DNA from: Ga0077555 sp050250755
GTDB taxonomy: Bacteria > Pseudomonadota > Alphaproteobacteria > Rhizobiales > Hyphomicrobiaceae
DNA length: 64,000 bases
Reading direction: 5' to 3'
NCBI GenBank assembly: GCA_050250755.1
Contig: JBFWOB010000027.1
Span: 19,630 to 83,629, forward strand
Every line of letters starts with the position of its first letter. Positions within the stretch are counted from its first letter, which is position 1. The translations under genes were made by a program, and so were the position numbers. Under the pieces are notes generated by a model. The model searched no databases, had not been told where the DNA came from, and saw nothing but the letters and a program-made list of their open reading frames with translations. Shown here piece by piece: positions 9,517 through 17,471 of the stretch.

Positions 9517-9903
9517 GTGCGTTTGATCAGACGATGGATCCTGGTGCCGGTCGGATGTATCGCAACTGTGCTCGCGGTTGCCGGCGTCGTGCTGCCGGGC
9601 TTGCCGACGACGCCGTTTCTATTGGTGGCACTGTGGGCGTTTGCGAGATCCAGCGACGCATTGAACGAGCGCCTGCATCGCATTCCGCTGCTGAGGCATG
9701 CTTTGGCGGAGGCGCACCGCTTCGAGGAGCGCCGCGCCGTGCGTCCGGCGGTAAAATGGACTGCGGTGTCGGTCGCCTGGGCATCGGTCGTCGTCACGGC
9801 CGTCTCTACCCGTTGGGGCAGTCCTTATCTTCTCGCGAGCGTTGCGTTGGCCGCGATCGCCGCGACGCTCTTCATGTGGTGGATTCCGAGCGATCGGGCG
9901 TGA
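9517..9903 (+). CDS. DUF454 (YbaN-like) inner-membrane protein
   Basis: A small membrane protein of 128 residues starting with GTG. It contains the family signature GVVLPGLPTTPFLLVALWAF near residues 22-43, then a polar ARSS stretch and a second pair of hydrophobic helices at the C-terminus. This matches the DUF454/YbaN family in length and motif. The function of the family is unknown. An overlapping longer frame belongs to the downstream reductase ORF and is not used. Confidence 0.85.
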   Translation: MRLIRRWILVPVGCIATVLAVAGVVLPGLPTTPFLLVALWAFARSSDALNERLHRIPLLRHALAEAHRFEERRAVRPAVKWTAVSVAWASVVVTAVSTRWGSPYLLASVALAAIAATLFMWWIPSDRA

Positions 9904-10037
9904 TGCCTCGTCGGCCAGACCGAAGCGTGGGGGGCCAAGCGACGCGGGTATTGTCGCGCCGAGCCTTTCGATTTCGCCGGCCAGATGCCATGCTTCGAAC
10001 GGTGGTCAATCTCGACGATCGTGGAGGACAATGCAGC

Positions 10038-11045
10038 ATGCCCACACACCGGCAGTTCATTTACGTGCGTGAGCCTGAGGGCATGCCGGATGCCGCGTGC
10101 TTCCGGCTGATCGAGGCGCCGACGCCTGAGCCAGCCGAGGGGCAGGTTTTCGTGCGCACGCATTACCTTTCGGTCGATCCCTACTTCCGTCGCATGATGG
10201 GCGGTGGGCACGGCCAGTACGCCAATCCGCTGAAGATCGGCGACGTCATGGTTGGTCGTGGCGTCGGTGTCGTTGTCGACAGCCGTCATCCAGATTTTTC
10301 TCCGGGTGACGGTGTGCAAAGCGAATTCGGCTGGCGCGAGTATGTCGTCCTCGACGGAAAGGGTCTCCGGAAGCTGCCGGCGGATCTTCATCCGATGTCG
10401 CTTGGCCTTGGTCTCATCGGTCAGTCGGGAGCGACTGCGCTGGTTGGCCTGGAGGATATTGCGGGGATTCGCAGTGGGGAAACCGTGATCGTCTCGGCGG
10501 CGGCCGGTGCTGTCGGGAGCGCCGTCGGGCAGATCGCGCGCATCAAGGGTTGTCGCGCGATCGGCATAGCGGGCGGTCCAGAGAAGTGCCGGCACATCGT
10601 CGCCGATTTAGGCTTCGATGCCTGCATCGACTACAAAGCGGGGCCGATCGATGCCGCACTCGCAGAGGCTGCGCCGGAAGGGATCGACATCTATTTCGAC
10701 AATGTCGGTGGTGACATTCTCGACGCGGTGCTTCCCTACTTGAGACAGAACGGACGGATTCCGATTTGCGGGCAGATTTCGCAATACAACTCCAGCGAGC
10801 CTCGAGGTCTTCGCAACATTGGTGCGTTGCTGAACAAATGCGCGATGATGCAAGGGTTTCGCATCGGTAACCATTTAGCACGGCGAGATGAGGCTCTGGA
10901 CCAACTCATGGTCTGGTACCGTGACGGGCGCTTGCGGTATCGCGAAACAGTCGCTGAGGGCCTTGAGCAGGCACCGGCTGCCTTCATCAACATGCTGTCC
11001 GGCGGCAATATCGGAAAGCAAGTCGTGCGTCTCGTCAGCGGTTGA
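10038..11045 (+). CDS. NADP-dependent MDR-family oxidoreductase (CurA/leukotriene-reductase-like)
   Basis: A zinc-free medium-chain reductase of 335 residues that reduces activated C=C bonds with NADPH, judging by family. Visible features are the N-terminal signature (VFVRTHYLSVDPYFRRMM), the substrate-domain motif GRGVGVVVDSRHPDF, and the nucleotide-binding loop SAAAGAVGSAVGQIA near residue 155. These are followed by YFDNVGGDILDAVLPYL, characteristic of the CurA/YncB and prostaglandin-reductase group. ATG 10038 is preceded by GGAGGA with 9-nt spacing. The open frame continues to 9501, but that part overlaps the DUF454 gene and has no family similarity. Confidence 0.9.
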   Translation: MPTHRQFIYVREPEGMPDAACFRLIEAPTPEPAEGQVFVRTHYLSVDPYFRRMMGGGHGQYANPLKIGDVMVGRGVGVVVDSRHPDFSPGDGVQSEFGWREYVVLDGKGLRKLPADLHPMSLGLGLIGQSGATALVGLEDIAGIRSGETVIVSAAAGAVGSAVGQIARIKGCRAIGIAGGPEKCRHIVADLGFDACIDYKAGPIDAALAEAAPEGIDIYFDNVGGDILDAVLPYLRQNGRIPICGQISQYNSSEPRGLRNIGALLNKCAMMQGFRIGNHLARRDEALDQLMVWYRDGRLRYRETVAEGLEQAPAAFINMLSGGNIGKQVVRLVSG

Positions 11046-11214
11046 TCCATCCAGCACGACAAGGACGAGCTTAGCCCGCAATGGCCCAATGGAGTCAGGT
11101 GGCTGCCGCCCGGCGCTCCGCTCCATCCATTTGATGTGCTCAAAGAATATTCACGGTGCCTAAAATATAGGCTATGACCACCTGTCTTGAAACTCAAAGT
11201 GGAATGCGCTTCAC

Positions 11215-12564
11215 GTGGTTCATATCGACGAAAAGTTGGTCCCGATTCTTGCCGAAGTCGTCAGCAGGAATGGAGGCGAAGAAGAGTTCCATCAGGCCGT
11301 GCGGGAAGTACTTGCAAGTCTCGGCCGCGTCATAGCCAAACATCCACGCTATGCAGATAAGGCGCTGATCGAGCGGCTTTGCGAGCCGGAGCGCCAGATC
11401 ATCTTCCGCGTCCCCTGGACGGACGATTGTGGCCAGGTCCGGATCAATCGCGGTTTCCGGGTTCAGTTCAACTCGGCGCTCGGCCCCTACAAGGGTGGCT
11501 TGCGGTTTCATCCGTCGGTCAACGTGGGCATCATCAAATTTCTTGGCTTCGAGCAGACGTTCAAGAACGCTCTGACCGGCATGCCGATCGGCGGCGGGAA
11601 GGGTGGCTCCGACTTCAATCCTCGCGGCCGATCCGATAGTGAAATCATGCGCTTTTGTCAGTCGTTCATGACAGAGCTGCATCGGCACCTCGGCGAGTAC
11701 ACGGACGTGCCGGCGGGTGATATCGGTGTCGGCGGTCGCGAGATCGGCTTCATGTTCGGGCAGTACAAGCGCCTGACCAACCGTTACGAAGCTGGCGTTC
11801 TTACCGGCAAGGGGCTCGCATACGGCGGATCGCAGGCGCGGACCGAGGCGACGGGCTATGGGGCCACATACTTTGTTCAACGCATGCTGGAAACGCGGAA
11901 GACCTCGTTCGAGGGTCGCAACGCGGTCGTCTCTGGTGCCGGTAATGTCGCTATATACACTATGGAGAAGATCGCCACGTTCGGCGGGAAGGTCGTGGCG
12001 TGCTCTGACTCGAATGGTTATGTGGTCGATCCTGAAGGCATAGACCTCGAGCTCGTCAAGAACATCAAGGAAGTCCAGCGTGAACGCATTTCCGAGTACG
12101 CCCGGATCAAAGGGGGCGGTGTGCGTTACGTTGAGGGCGGATCCATCTGGGATGTGCCATGCGATATCGCCATGCCCTCAGCGACGCAGAATGAGCTGAC
12201 CGGCAAAGATGCTGAAAGGTTGGTCCGCAACGGCGTGATAGCAGTTGGCGAGGGGGCCAATATGCCGAGCACGCCCGAGGCGGTGGACGTCTTCCAGAAG
12301 GCTGGCGTGCTGTTTGCTCCCGGCAAGGCGGCAAATGCGGGTGGTGTCGCGACCTCGGCTCTGGAGATGCAGCAAAACGCCGTGCGCGACTGCTGGACAT
12401 TCGAGGAAACCGAAGCGCGGCTCGCGCAGATCATGCGCGACATTCACGATCGGTGCGCGGAAACGGCCGAGACGTATGGAGCACCGGGGGACTACGTCCT
12501 GGGCGCCAACATCGCGAGCTTCGTTCGCGTCGCTGATGCGATGGAAGCACTGGGCGTAATTTAG
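11215..12564 (+). CDS. gdhA: NADP-specific glutamate dehydrogenase
   Basis: A hexameric glutamate dehydrogenase of 449 residues that makes glutamate from 2-oxoglutarate and ammonium. The glutamate site is seen as GPYKGGLRFHPS and the catalytic lysine region as GMPIGGGKGGSDF (residues about 120-133). The dinucleotide fold is VVSGAGNVAIYTMEK, and the closing segment NAGGVATSALEMQQN is typical of the NADP class. Length agrees with the family. It starts with GTG at 11215 without a strong ribosome site, so the exact start is open. It stands alone, with a terminator directly behind. Confidence 0.96.
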   Translation: MVHIDEKLVPILAEVVSRNGGEEEFHQAVREVLASLGRVIAKHPRYADKALIERLCEPERQIIFRVPWTDDCGQVRINRGFRVQFNSALGPYKGGLRFHPSVNVGIIKFLGFEQTFKNALTGMPIGGGKGGSDFNPRGRSDSEIMRFCQSFMTELHRHLGEYTDVPAGDIGVGGREIGFMFGQYKRLTNRYEAGVLTGKGLAYGGSQARTEATGYGATYFVQRMLETRKTSFEGRNAVVSGAGNVAIYTMEKIATFGGKVVACSDSNGYVVDPEGIDLELVKNIKEVQRERISEYARIKGGGVRYVEGGSIWDVPCDIAMPSATQNELTGKDAERLVRNGVIAVGEGANMPSTPEAVDVFQKAGVLFAPGKAANAGGVATSALEMQQNAVRDCWTFEETEARLAQIMRDIHDRCAETAETYGAPGDYVLGANIASFVRVADAMEALGVI

Positions 12565-12581
12565 TCGCTCCACAGTGCAGA

Positions 12582-12613
12582 GAAATGGACCGGCTTAGAG
12601 ACCGGTTCATTTC
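12582..12613 (+). terminator. Rho-independent-type terminator after gdhA
   Basis: A 12-bp stem (12582-12593 with 12602-12613, one G-U pair) and an 8-nt loop lie 18 bp after the gdhA stop. The sequence after the stem is pyrimidine-rich (ctt) but lacks a long T run. Confidence 0.7.
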
Positions 12614-12801
12614 CTTCGTGAATCCAATCGCATTCCCAAGAGCGCGAGTGCGGTTGTTTGAGCTGTCGAACAGCACGTGGTTGCGTTGCGTGGATGTCAG
12701 CGTTCGACACTACCTTTCCTGCGCATGAGGAACCGCTAAGCCGACATCGCGTTCCGGAATCGACACAGATCGTCAATACGCGAACTTGAGGTCGGAACCG
12801 G

Positions 12802-13152
12802 ATGGACTTCAAATATTTTGCTCTTGCTGGCTTAGCCGGGGTCGCCTTGATTGGAACGGCGTTGGCGCAAAACAACTCCGAGCCTCAACAGCCGAGTCCG
12901 GCCGAACCTAAAAAGACGATACCCGAGAAGATTGCTCCTCCTGAAAAGAGTGTTCCAGAAAGAAAATCGCCTGGCGGTAACGCGAACGAGCCTCTGGGCG
13001 ACAGGTTGAACCGCACGGATGGCGTCGTTCGGCCGCCGGAAAATATCGATCCCAAGGTCCAGGTCCCCGCTCCGGTTCCCGACCCGGGGACGACTCGCGT
13101 CATCCCACCGCCGGGAAGTCCCGGAAATCCGTCGCCGGTACGCCCGAAGTAG
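12802..13152 (+). CDS. Small exported proline-rich protein of unknown function
   Basis: A protein of 116 residues with a clear signal peptide (LAGLAGVALIGTALA, cleavage before QN). The mature part is about a quarter proline and rich in Lys/Glu (EPKKTIPEKIAPPEK), low-complexity and probably disordered. No domain was recognised. It lies between terminator and tRNA-His and is probably a single-gene unit. Confidence 0.65.
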   Translation: MDFKYFALAGLAGVALIGTALAQNNSEPQQPSPAEPKKTIPEKIAPPEKSVPERKSPGGNANEPLGDRLNRTDGVVRPPENIDPKVQVPAPVPDPGTTRVIPPPGSPGNPSPVRPK

Positions 13153-13255
13153 ACCATTGTGACGAGATCGTCGGCTTGCCCGATGCAGCGGCGAGCGCGC
13201 GAGCAGTCAAATCTTCTGGTATGGGTTCAGGAGCGACCCAAGGTCCTGATTTTGT

Positions 13256-13332
13256 TGGTACCGCCTCCCCGGATCGAACGGGGGACCTCTAGATCCACAA
13301 TCTAGCGCTCTAACCATCTGAGCTAAGGCGGC
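13256..13332 (-). tRNA. tRNA-His (GUG)
   Basis: A full 77-nt cloverleaf including encoded CCA. The acceptor stem is GCCGCCT/AGGCGGT, with D arm TAGCTCAG..GAGC, anticodon loop TTGTGGA in a CTAGA/TCTAG stem, and a T arm with GTTCGATC. The gene starts directly with G1, which faces U72 as a wobble pair, and the discriminator is A73. There is no C73 to pair with a G-1. This is the form known from Alphaproteobacteria. Confidence 0.97.
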
Positions 13333-13508
13333 ACGCTTGTCGCCGGCGCGGACAACAGGGCCGCGCGGCTGAGCCCCTTATTGCAGGCACCGAGGCTCAC
13401 TCGTCAAGGCCGAAGCGGTGCTGCTAGCGCCATAATGCTGCCCCGAGACATCTCGTACCTCCCAGCAGCGGCGTGAGCCGCCTGTAGACCGGTCATCGAG
13501 GGGGAAGC

Positions 13509-14189
13509 ATGTCAAAGTCAGCCGTGTGGACTCGGGCGGGTGCTGTGGTGGCAACCTTGCTCGTTGTTCCTACCGCAGTGGAGCCGGCCCTTGCGCAATC
13601 GGGTGGCACGAGCGAAGCCGTCTCGCCGCTCAAACTCGTCGAGCTTACCCCTGAGGAAAAGGCAGAGCGCGACGCTCGCAAAGCTTGCAAAGTGCGTATC
13701 TGCGCCGCCTTCCATAATCGCAAGTCCGAGGCGTCGGATGTCACCTGCAGCGTCCTCAAGTCATGGCGCAAGGAGCAACTCAGCAAGATGCTGGAGAAAG
13801 CGAAGGTGTCCTGGCCGTGGGGACGGATCCAGTGCACCGCGGACGTCAAATTGAAGGGCGATATGCTTGTGAAGGCGCTGATGGACGATCGCTACCAGGC
13901 AAAGCTTGATACCCACAAGGTCGCCTGCAAGGTCGAGCGGGAGAAGGGCGAGCCGTCGGAGATCAAATTCGAGTTTACGCCCGACGTAACATTCGAGAAG
14001 GGTAAGGCTGTCAAGGCGACGCTCAACTGGGGCAAGATCGAAGCACCGACCTTGATCAAAGGCGCTATGTGGACCGCGACAGCGACCGACAACACATTTC
14101 ACGTTCTGCAGAGCACATTGGTTCAGGACATCAACGACTTCATTGGCCCGCGCTGTGACGAGGTGAAAGCGGACTGGGTCGGTAAGTAA
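13509..14189 (+). CDS. Exported hypothetical protein
   Basis: A protein of 226 residues with a signal peptide ending at PALAQ (about residue 30). The mature part is rich in Lys/Glu and contains four Cys in the pattern ACKVRICAA, VTCSV, IQCTAD, VACKV and a final GPRCDEV, suggesting disulfides in the periplasm. It has no recognised domain. A gggggaag ribosome site precedes the ATG. It is flanked by tRNA-His and the FAH-family gene and probably transcribed alone. Confidence 0.75.
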   Translation: MSKSAVWTRAGAVVATLLVVPTAVEPALAQSGGTSEAVSPLKLVELTPEEKAERDARKACKVRICAAFHNRKSEASDVTCSVLKSWRKEQLSKMLEKAKVSWPWGRIQCTADVKLKGDMLVKALMDDRYQAKLDTHKVACKVEREKGEPSEIKFEFTPDVTFEKGKAVKATLNWGKIEAPTLIKGAMWTATATDNTFHVLQSTLVQDINDFIGPRCDEVKADWVGK

Positions 14190-14329
14190 AGCTGGGCTGA
14201 CGCCCTTCGTCTTTCGCGTAAGACCTTCCGCTTTCCGATACCAACCGGCCCGGATTCCCTATGACAGTCACTCTCTCGATCTGCTAGCAGTATCGGCACG
14301 TTTCTAGGGACCGGAAGGAGCGCTGATTC

Positions 14330-15013
14330 ATGGCTTATGTGTTCGATCCGCCGCGCCAGGCGGCTTTGCCCATCCGCGGCAGCGATAAATTGTTTCCCGT
14401 ACACCGCGTTTATTGCATTGGACGCAACTATGCCGAGCATGCGCGCGAGATGGGGCACGATCCGAACCGTGAGCCTCCGTTCTTCTTTCAAAAGAACCCC
14501 GACAACCTGCGCACCGACGGCAAGTTTCCCTATCCATCCTGCACGAGCGACGTCCACCATGAGATCGAGATGATCGTGGCGCTGAAGTCCGGCGGTCGCG
14601 ACATCAAGGCTGGGACGGCCCTTGACCACGTCTTCGCATACGGCGTTGCGCTCGACATGACGCGGCGGGATCTGCAAGGCGAAGCCAAGAAACTCGGTCG
14701 TCCATGGGAGGTCGGCAAAGCTTTCGAATATTCCGCACCCTCGACGGCGCTGGTTCTCGCAAGCGAGGTGGGACATCCGGCGAAAGGAGCCATCTGGCTC
14801 GAGGTCAATGGTGAGCGCCGCCAGTCAGGCGATTTGGCTCAGATGATCTGGGATGTTCCTGGTCAGATCGCCTTTATCTCAAGCCTGTTCGAACTGCGCG
14901 CGGGCGACGTGATCATGACAGGCACGCCCTCTGGAGTAGGGGCCGTGGTGAAAGGCGACCGGCTGCTCGGACATGTCGACGGCGTCGGCGATCTGGACGT
15001 GGAGGTCGTCTAG
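14330..15013 (+). CDS. Fumarylacetoacetate-hydrolase-family protein (fumarylpyruvate-hydrolase/FAHD1-like)
   Basis: A single-domain FAH enzyme of 227 residues, the size of fumarylpyruvate hydrolases and FAHD1-type acylpyruvases that cleave C-C bonds of acylpyruvates. The metal-binding site is visible: IGRNYAEHAREMG (residues about 31-43), HHEIEMIVAL (acidic ligands), and GVALDMTRRDLQ. The closing TGTPSGVGAVVKGD loop is typical. GGAAGGAG lies 9 nt before the ATG. No aromatic catabolic genes are adjacent, so the substrate is not fixed by context. Confidence 0.9.
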   Translation: MAYVFDPPRQAALPIRGSDKLFPVHRVYCIGRNYAEHAREMGHDPNREPPFFFQKNPDNLRTDGKFPYPSCTSDVHHEIEMIVALKSGGRDIKAGTALDHVFAYGVALDMTRRDLQGEAKKLGRPWEVGKAFEYSAPSTALVLASEVGHPAKGAIWLEVNGERRQSGDLAQMIWDVPGQIAFISSLFELRAGDVIMTGTPSGVGAVVKGDRLLGHVDGVGDLDVEVV

Positions 15014-15072
15014 CGGAGTGGGCACTGGCCAATAATCAGTGGCTAATGCACCATAATGCTAATTGCGTGTGC

Positions 15073-15099
15073 GGCGCGAAGGAAAGCTTCGCGCCGTTT
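15073..15099. terminator. Hairpin terminator shared by convergent genes
   Basis: A 9-bp stem GGCGCGAAG (15073-15081) with its complement at 15087-15095 and a 5-nt loop, followed by GTTTT on the plus strand. It lies between the FAH-family gene and the convergent gene ending at 15144. Confidence 0.8.
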
Positions 15100-15143
15100 T
15101 GATTCTATAGTTCTCTTACGCAGAGCGCTGCGGCCGGGTCGAC

Positions 15144-15647
15144 TTACTGATTATTGTTGGTGCCGCCGTCAGCAGCCGAATCCGAGAACTTGATCTTGGT
15201 TTGCGCCATTTTTCCCACCGAATCAAAATATCCGGTCTCGTCGCCTACAACGAGAGAGGGATTGCAGTCCGGCGTGCAATTGTAGGACTCGCGCTTGCCA
15301 CCTTTCTGCAGATTGATCACGCGCGCTTCCTCGCGGGCTACAATCACGCGCTGATCCTGGATCACATTCCGCTCTGCATCGAGCGCGATCACGTTTGTGA
15401 TGCCAAAAGTCTTTCCCGTCACGACGAGCAGATTGCTGGACTGTACGGTGACGTCGGCAATGGTGGGATTCCCGACAATGATCTCGGCAACTGGCCGCGG
15501 CAGCCGGAGAAGCTGGGACTGATCATATTTGACGATCAGATCTTGTGCTGCTGCCCCGCTCGCGGGCAAGAGGGCTGCGAGGAGAAAGCTCCGCGCGAGC
15601 GTCCCGATGCGCGATCGGGCGGAATTCGTTGTTGCGCGGCTCGACAT
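15144..15647 (-). CDS. Stand-alone CpaC N-terminal-domain protein (pilus formation N domain)
   Basis: An exported protein of 167 residues (signal peptide ending near GAAAQ). Residues about 37-110 (LIVKYDQSQLLRLPRPVAEIIVGNPTIADVTVQ..NLLVVTGKTFGITNVIALD) match the N-terminal domain of CpaC/RcpA secretins and resemble the same part of the cpaC product in this locus. The secretin domain itself is absent. The C-terminal tail has a Cys pair (YNCTPDC) and an Asn-rich end. It is divergent from the pilin genes and likely belongs to pilus secretion, perhaps helping the secretin; this is inference. Confidence 0.8.
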   Translation of the reverse strand: MSSRATTNSARSRIGTLARSFLLAALLPASGAAAQDLIVKYDQSQLLRLPRPVAEIIVGNPTIADVTVQSSNLLVVTGKTFGITNVIALDAERNVIQDQRVIVAREEARVINLQKGGKRESYNCTPDCNPSLVVGDETGYFDSVGKMAQTKIKFSDSAADGGTNNNQ

Positions 15648-15708
15648 CGGCTGGCTCCGTCGACAAGGAACAGGTTCGCTCGGATCATGGCGGCAATTCG
15701 TGAATGAA

Positions 15709-15724
15709 TGGCAAACGGGTTGCC
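15709..15724 (+). promoter_or_regulatory. Possible sigma-54 promoter facing the flp pilin
   Basis: TGGCAAACGGGTTGCC matches the -24/-12 consensus (TGGCAC-N5-TTGC) with correct GG-GC spacing and one change in the -24 box. Start of transcription would be near 15736, about 220 nt before the pilin ATG. The same bases also form a 5-bp dyad, so chance cannot be excluded. Confidence 0.35.
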
Positions 15725-15841
15725 GGCTGTTGTGCCGATTCGAAGCAAACTCTGGAACGCTTTTCGCGTCGTTCGTGCTGTTTACCGAAAGTTGGTTATA
15801 TCCGCTCGTGAATAGACATTTCTTGCCGCTATTTCATCGAG

Positions 15842-15857
15842 TTAATCTCTTGTTCAA
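15842..15857 (+). promoter_or_regulatory. Possible CtrA-type site upstream of flp
   Basis: TTAATCTCTTGTTCAA resembles the CtrA box TTAA-N7-TTAA with correct 7-nt spacer and one mismatch in the second half. It lies about 100 bp before the pilin ATG. Confidence 0.3.
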
Positions 15858-15959
15858 TGGCTCCGGCTACTCTCGTTCTTGTCGAGGCCAGGCAGTGCCC
15901 CGGCCGTGAAAAAGGGGCTCAAGGCCTCTAAAAGTAACCGAGTTGGGAGAGTACCAGTC

Positions 15960-16130
15960 ATGAAGTTTCTTGCAAAGTTTGCGAAGTGCGAGTCGGGCGC
16001 CACAGCCATTGAGTACGGCCTCATCGCCGCCCTGATCGGCGTTGTCATCATCGGCGCCGTGACCAGCGTCGGCACCGAGGTCAGCGCCACATTTACTGAT
16101 ATCCAGGAAGGCCTAGCGACGCGTAAGTAA
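15960..16130 (+). CDS. flp: Flp/Fap-type IVb pilin 1
   Basis: A small major-pilin precursor of 56 residues. The leader MKFLAKFAKCESG ends in the Gly cleaved by prepilin peptidase. The mature part begins ATAIEYGLIAALIGVVIIG, the Flp signature with Glu at position 5 and adjacent Tyr. ATG 15960 has a GGGAGA site 9 nt upstream; the longer open frame to 15879 has no pilin character. A terminator follows at once, so this gene is probably expressed apart from, and more strongly than, the assembly genes. Confidence 0.93.
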   Translation: MKFLAKFAKCESGATAIEYGLIAALIGVVIIGAVTSVGTEVSATFTDIQEGLATRK

Positions 16131-16177
16131 GGTTGAGCTCCCTGGCGATGGGCTTGCCTTCGCCGAAGGAATCGTTG

Positions 16178-16210
16178 AACCGCCCTCTCTGGAAAGAGAT
16201 GGCGGTTTTT
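16178..16210 (+). terminator. Rho-independent terminator after flp pilin 1
   Basis: Stem AACCGCC...GGCGGTT (16178-16184 with 16201-16207), extended by partly paired ctctct/agagat, and ending in a TTTTT run. A classic intrinsic terminator 48 bp after the pilin stop. Confidence 0.85.
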
Positions 16211-16314
16211 CAATTTTTACGTTCTATGGAAATTTACCGAAAAACTCGGCGTTATATGTCTGACTCTATAATTACTTGTCTTTGTTGGACTTCTCCCGAG
16301 ATCGGAGTGCGGCT

Positions 16315-16515
16315 GTGAGAACAATTAAAATAATTCTTAACATAATGGCTCGCACCAGATGTGTGAAATGTGCTTCTGGCGCCACAAGCATTGAATATAG
16401 TCTCATCGCCGCATTTATTGGCCTTAGTATCATCATGGCCGCTGCCAGTGTTGGAACCGAGATGCAGGGGCCCTTCGAAGAAGCCACGTCCGGGCTACAA
16501 CTACGCAAACAGTGA
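16315..16515 (+). CDS. Flp-type IVb pilin 2 (minor or variant)
   Basis: A second pilin precursor (66 residues from GTG 16315, with CGGAG 7 nt upstream; 56 residues if ATG 16345 is used). The cleavage region KCASG/ATSIEYSLIAAFIGLSII carries the Flp signature, with the key Glu-Tyr pair. Compared with pilin 1, the sequence around it is markedly AT-richer and the mature tail differs (GTEMQGPFEEATSGLQLRKQ). It may be a minor pilin or a decaying duplicate. Confidence 0.8.
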   Translation: MRTIKIILNIMARTRCVKCASGATSIEYSLIAAFIGLSIIMAAASVGTEMQGPFEEATSGLQLRKQ

Positions 16516-16804
16516 TATGGTTTTTGTGGCATCGGTGGTATCGACTTGCATCGAATGAAATGCCCAAGAGTTCCGCTACGTTGTCCAACGTTCGGCGGGT
16601 TCGAAGTCGAATTTACAAAATGACGCGCTCTCGATTTCGATGGTTGATTCTTCTGCTCATCAGTTTCGACACAATCGCGCTTGACGTCGGAGTGGGCGTA
16701 AATTGCTTCGTATGTAGGACTTATTTTACTGCCGTGCGATAAAGTGTACGGTGTTCGTCACCGACGTTCCTTTAACGGTACGTCTGATATAGTGGTGGGT
16801 CGCT

Positions 16805-17308
16805 GTGCTTGAATTCTTACTCTTTCTGTCGTTTCCCGCCGCGATGGCTTTCGCGGGTGCGATGGATCTCTTTACGATGACCATCCCGAATCGCATCTCG
16901 ATCGGTTTGACCGCGGCCTTTCTCGTGGCTGCCCTGATGGTGCCTCTCGGTTGGGGCGAGATCGCAAATCATCTTGGTGCGGGCCTGCTCATGCTTGGCG
17001 TTGGAATAGCGCTTTTCGCAGGCGGCTTTCTCGGCGGCGGTGACGCCAAGCTGATGGCGGCTGCGGCTGTCTGGTTCGGCTTTGATCGTTTGCTCGAGTA
17101 CGTTGTGCTGGTCTCGATTTCGGGTGGTGCACTCGTCTTCTTGATAGTGTTCTATCGCAGTGTTGAACCGCCGCTCTGGATACGTGGTCAGCCGTGGGCG
17201 ATGCGCCTTCACGAAAAGGCGAGCGGTGTTCCCTACGGAATCGCTCTCGCGGCGGGGGGGCTTTGGCTCTATCCCTCGACATCGTGGCTGCAAAGTCTTG
17301 TCGTCTGA
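16805..17308 (+). CDS. cpaA: Prepilin peptidase CpaA (TadV)
   Basis: An inner-membrane aspartyl protease of the A24 family, 167 residues, that removes the leader of Flp pilins. The two catalytic aspartates are in AGAMDLFTMTIPN (near residue 20) and GGGDAKLMAA (near residue 76). At least four hydrophobic helices are visible. Like other CpaA proteins, it lacks the N-terminal methylase domain of PilD. GTG start. It leads the cpa gene series. Confidence 0.92.
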   Translation: MLEFLLFLSFPAAMAFAGAMDLFTMTIPNRISIGLTAAFLVAALMVPLGWGEIANHLGAGLLMLGVGIALFAGGFLGGGDAKLMAAAAVWFGFDRLLEYVVLVSISGGALVFLIVFYRSVEPPLWIRGQPWAMRLHEKASGVPYGIALAAGGLWLYPSTSWLQSLVV

Positions 17309-17471
17309 TTGCAGCCCCGAGTGTCGCCTGAGGCTCAGCGCACTCACATTGCGAATAAAATCTAACCGCTCGTCCATTGCTGGGGCAGGGATTAACTCGT
17401 CATTGACATTTGTCGAGCAAAGTCCGCTCACGCTCCCTCCGAACCAGGGACATTGAAAGGACCATTGCGTC

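Larger units (their letters stand above)
15648..15959. other. Divergent control region between the CpaC-N gene and the first flp pilin
   Basis: No gene supported. It holds a sigma-54-like box (15709-15724) and a CtrA-like site (15842-15857), listed separately. A long untranslated leader for flp would follow if the sigma-54 box is real. Confidence 0.5.

Noticed and set aside
16325..16341. TTAA-N8-TTAAC near the start of pilin 2 as a CtrA site
   Set aside because: The spacer is 8 nt rather than 7, and the site would be inside the gene if the GTG start is used.
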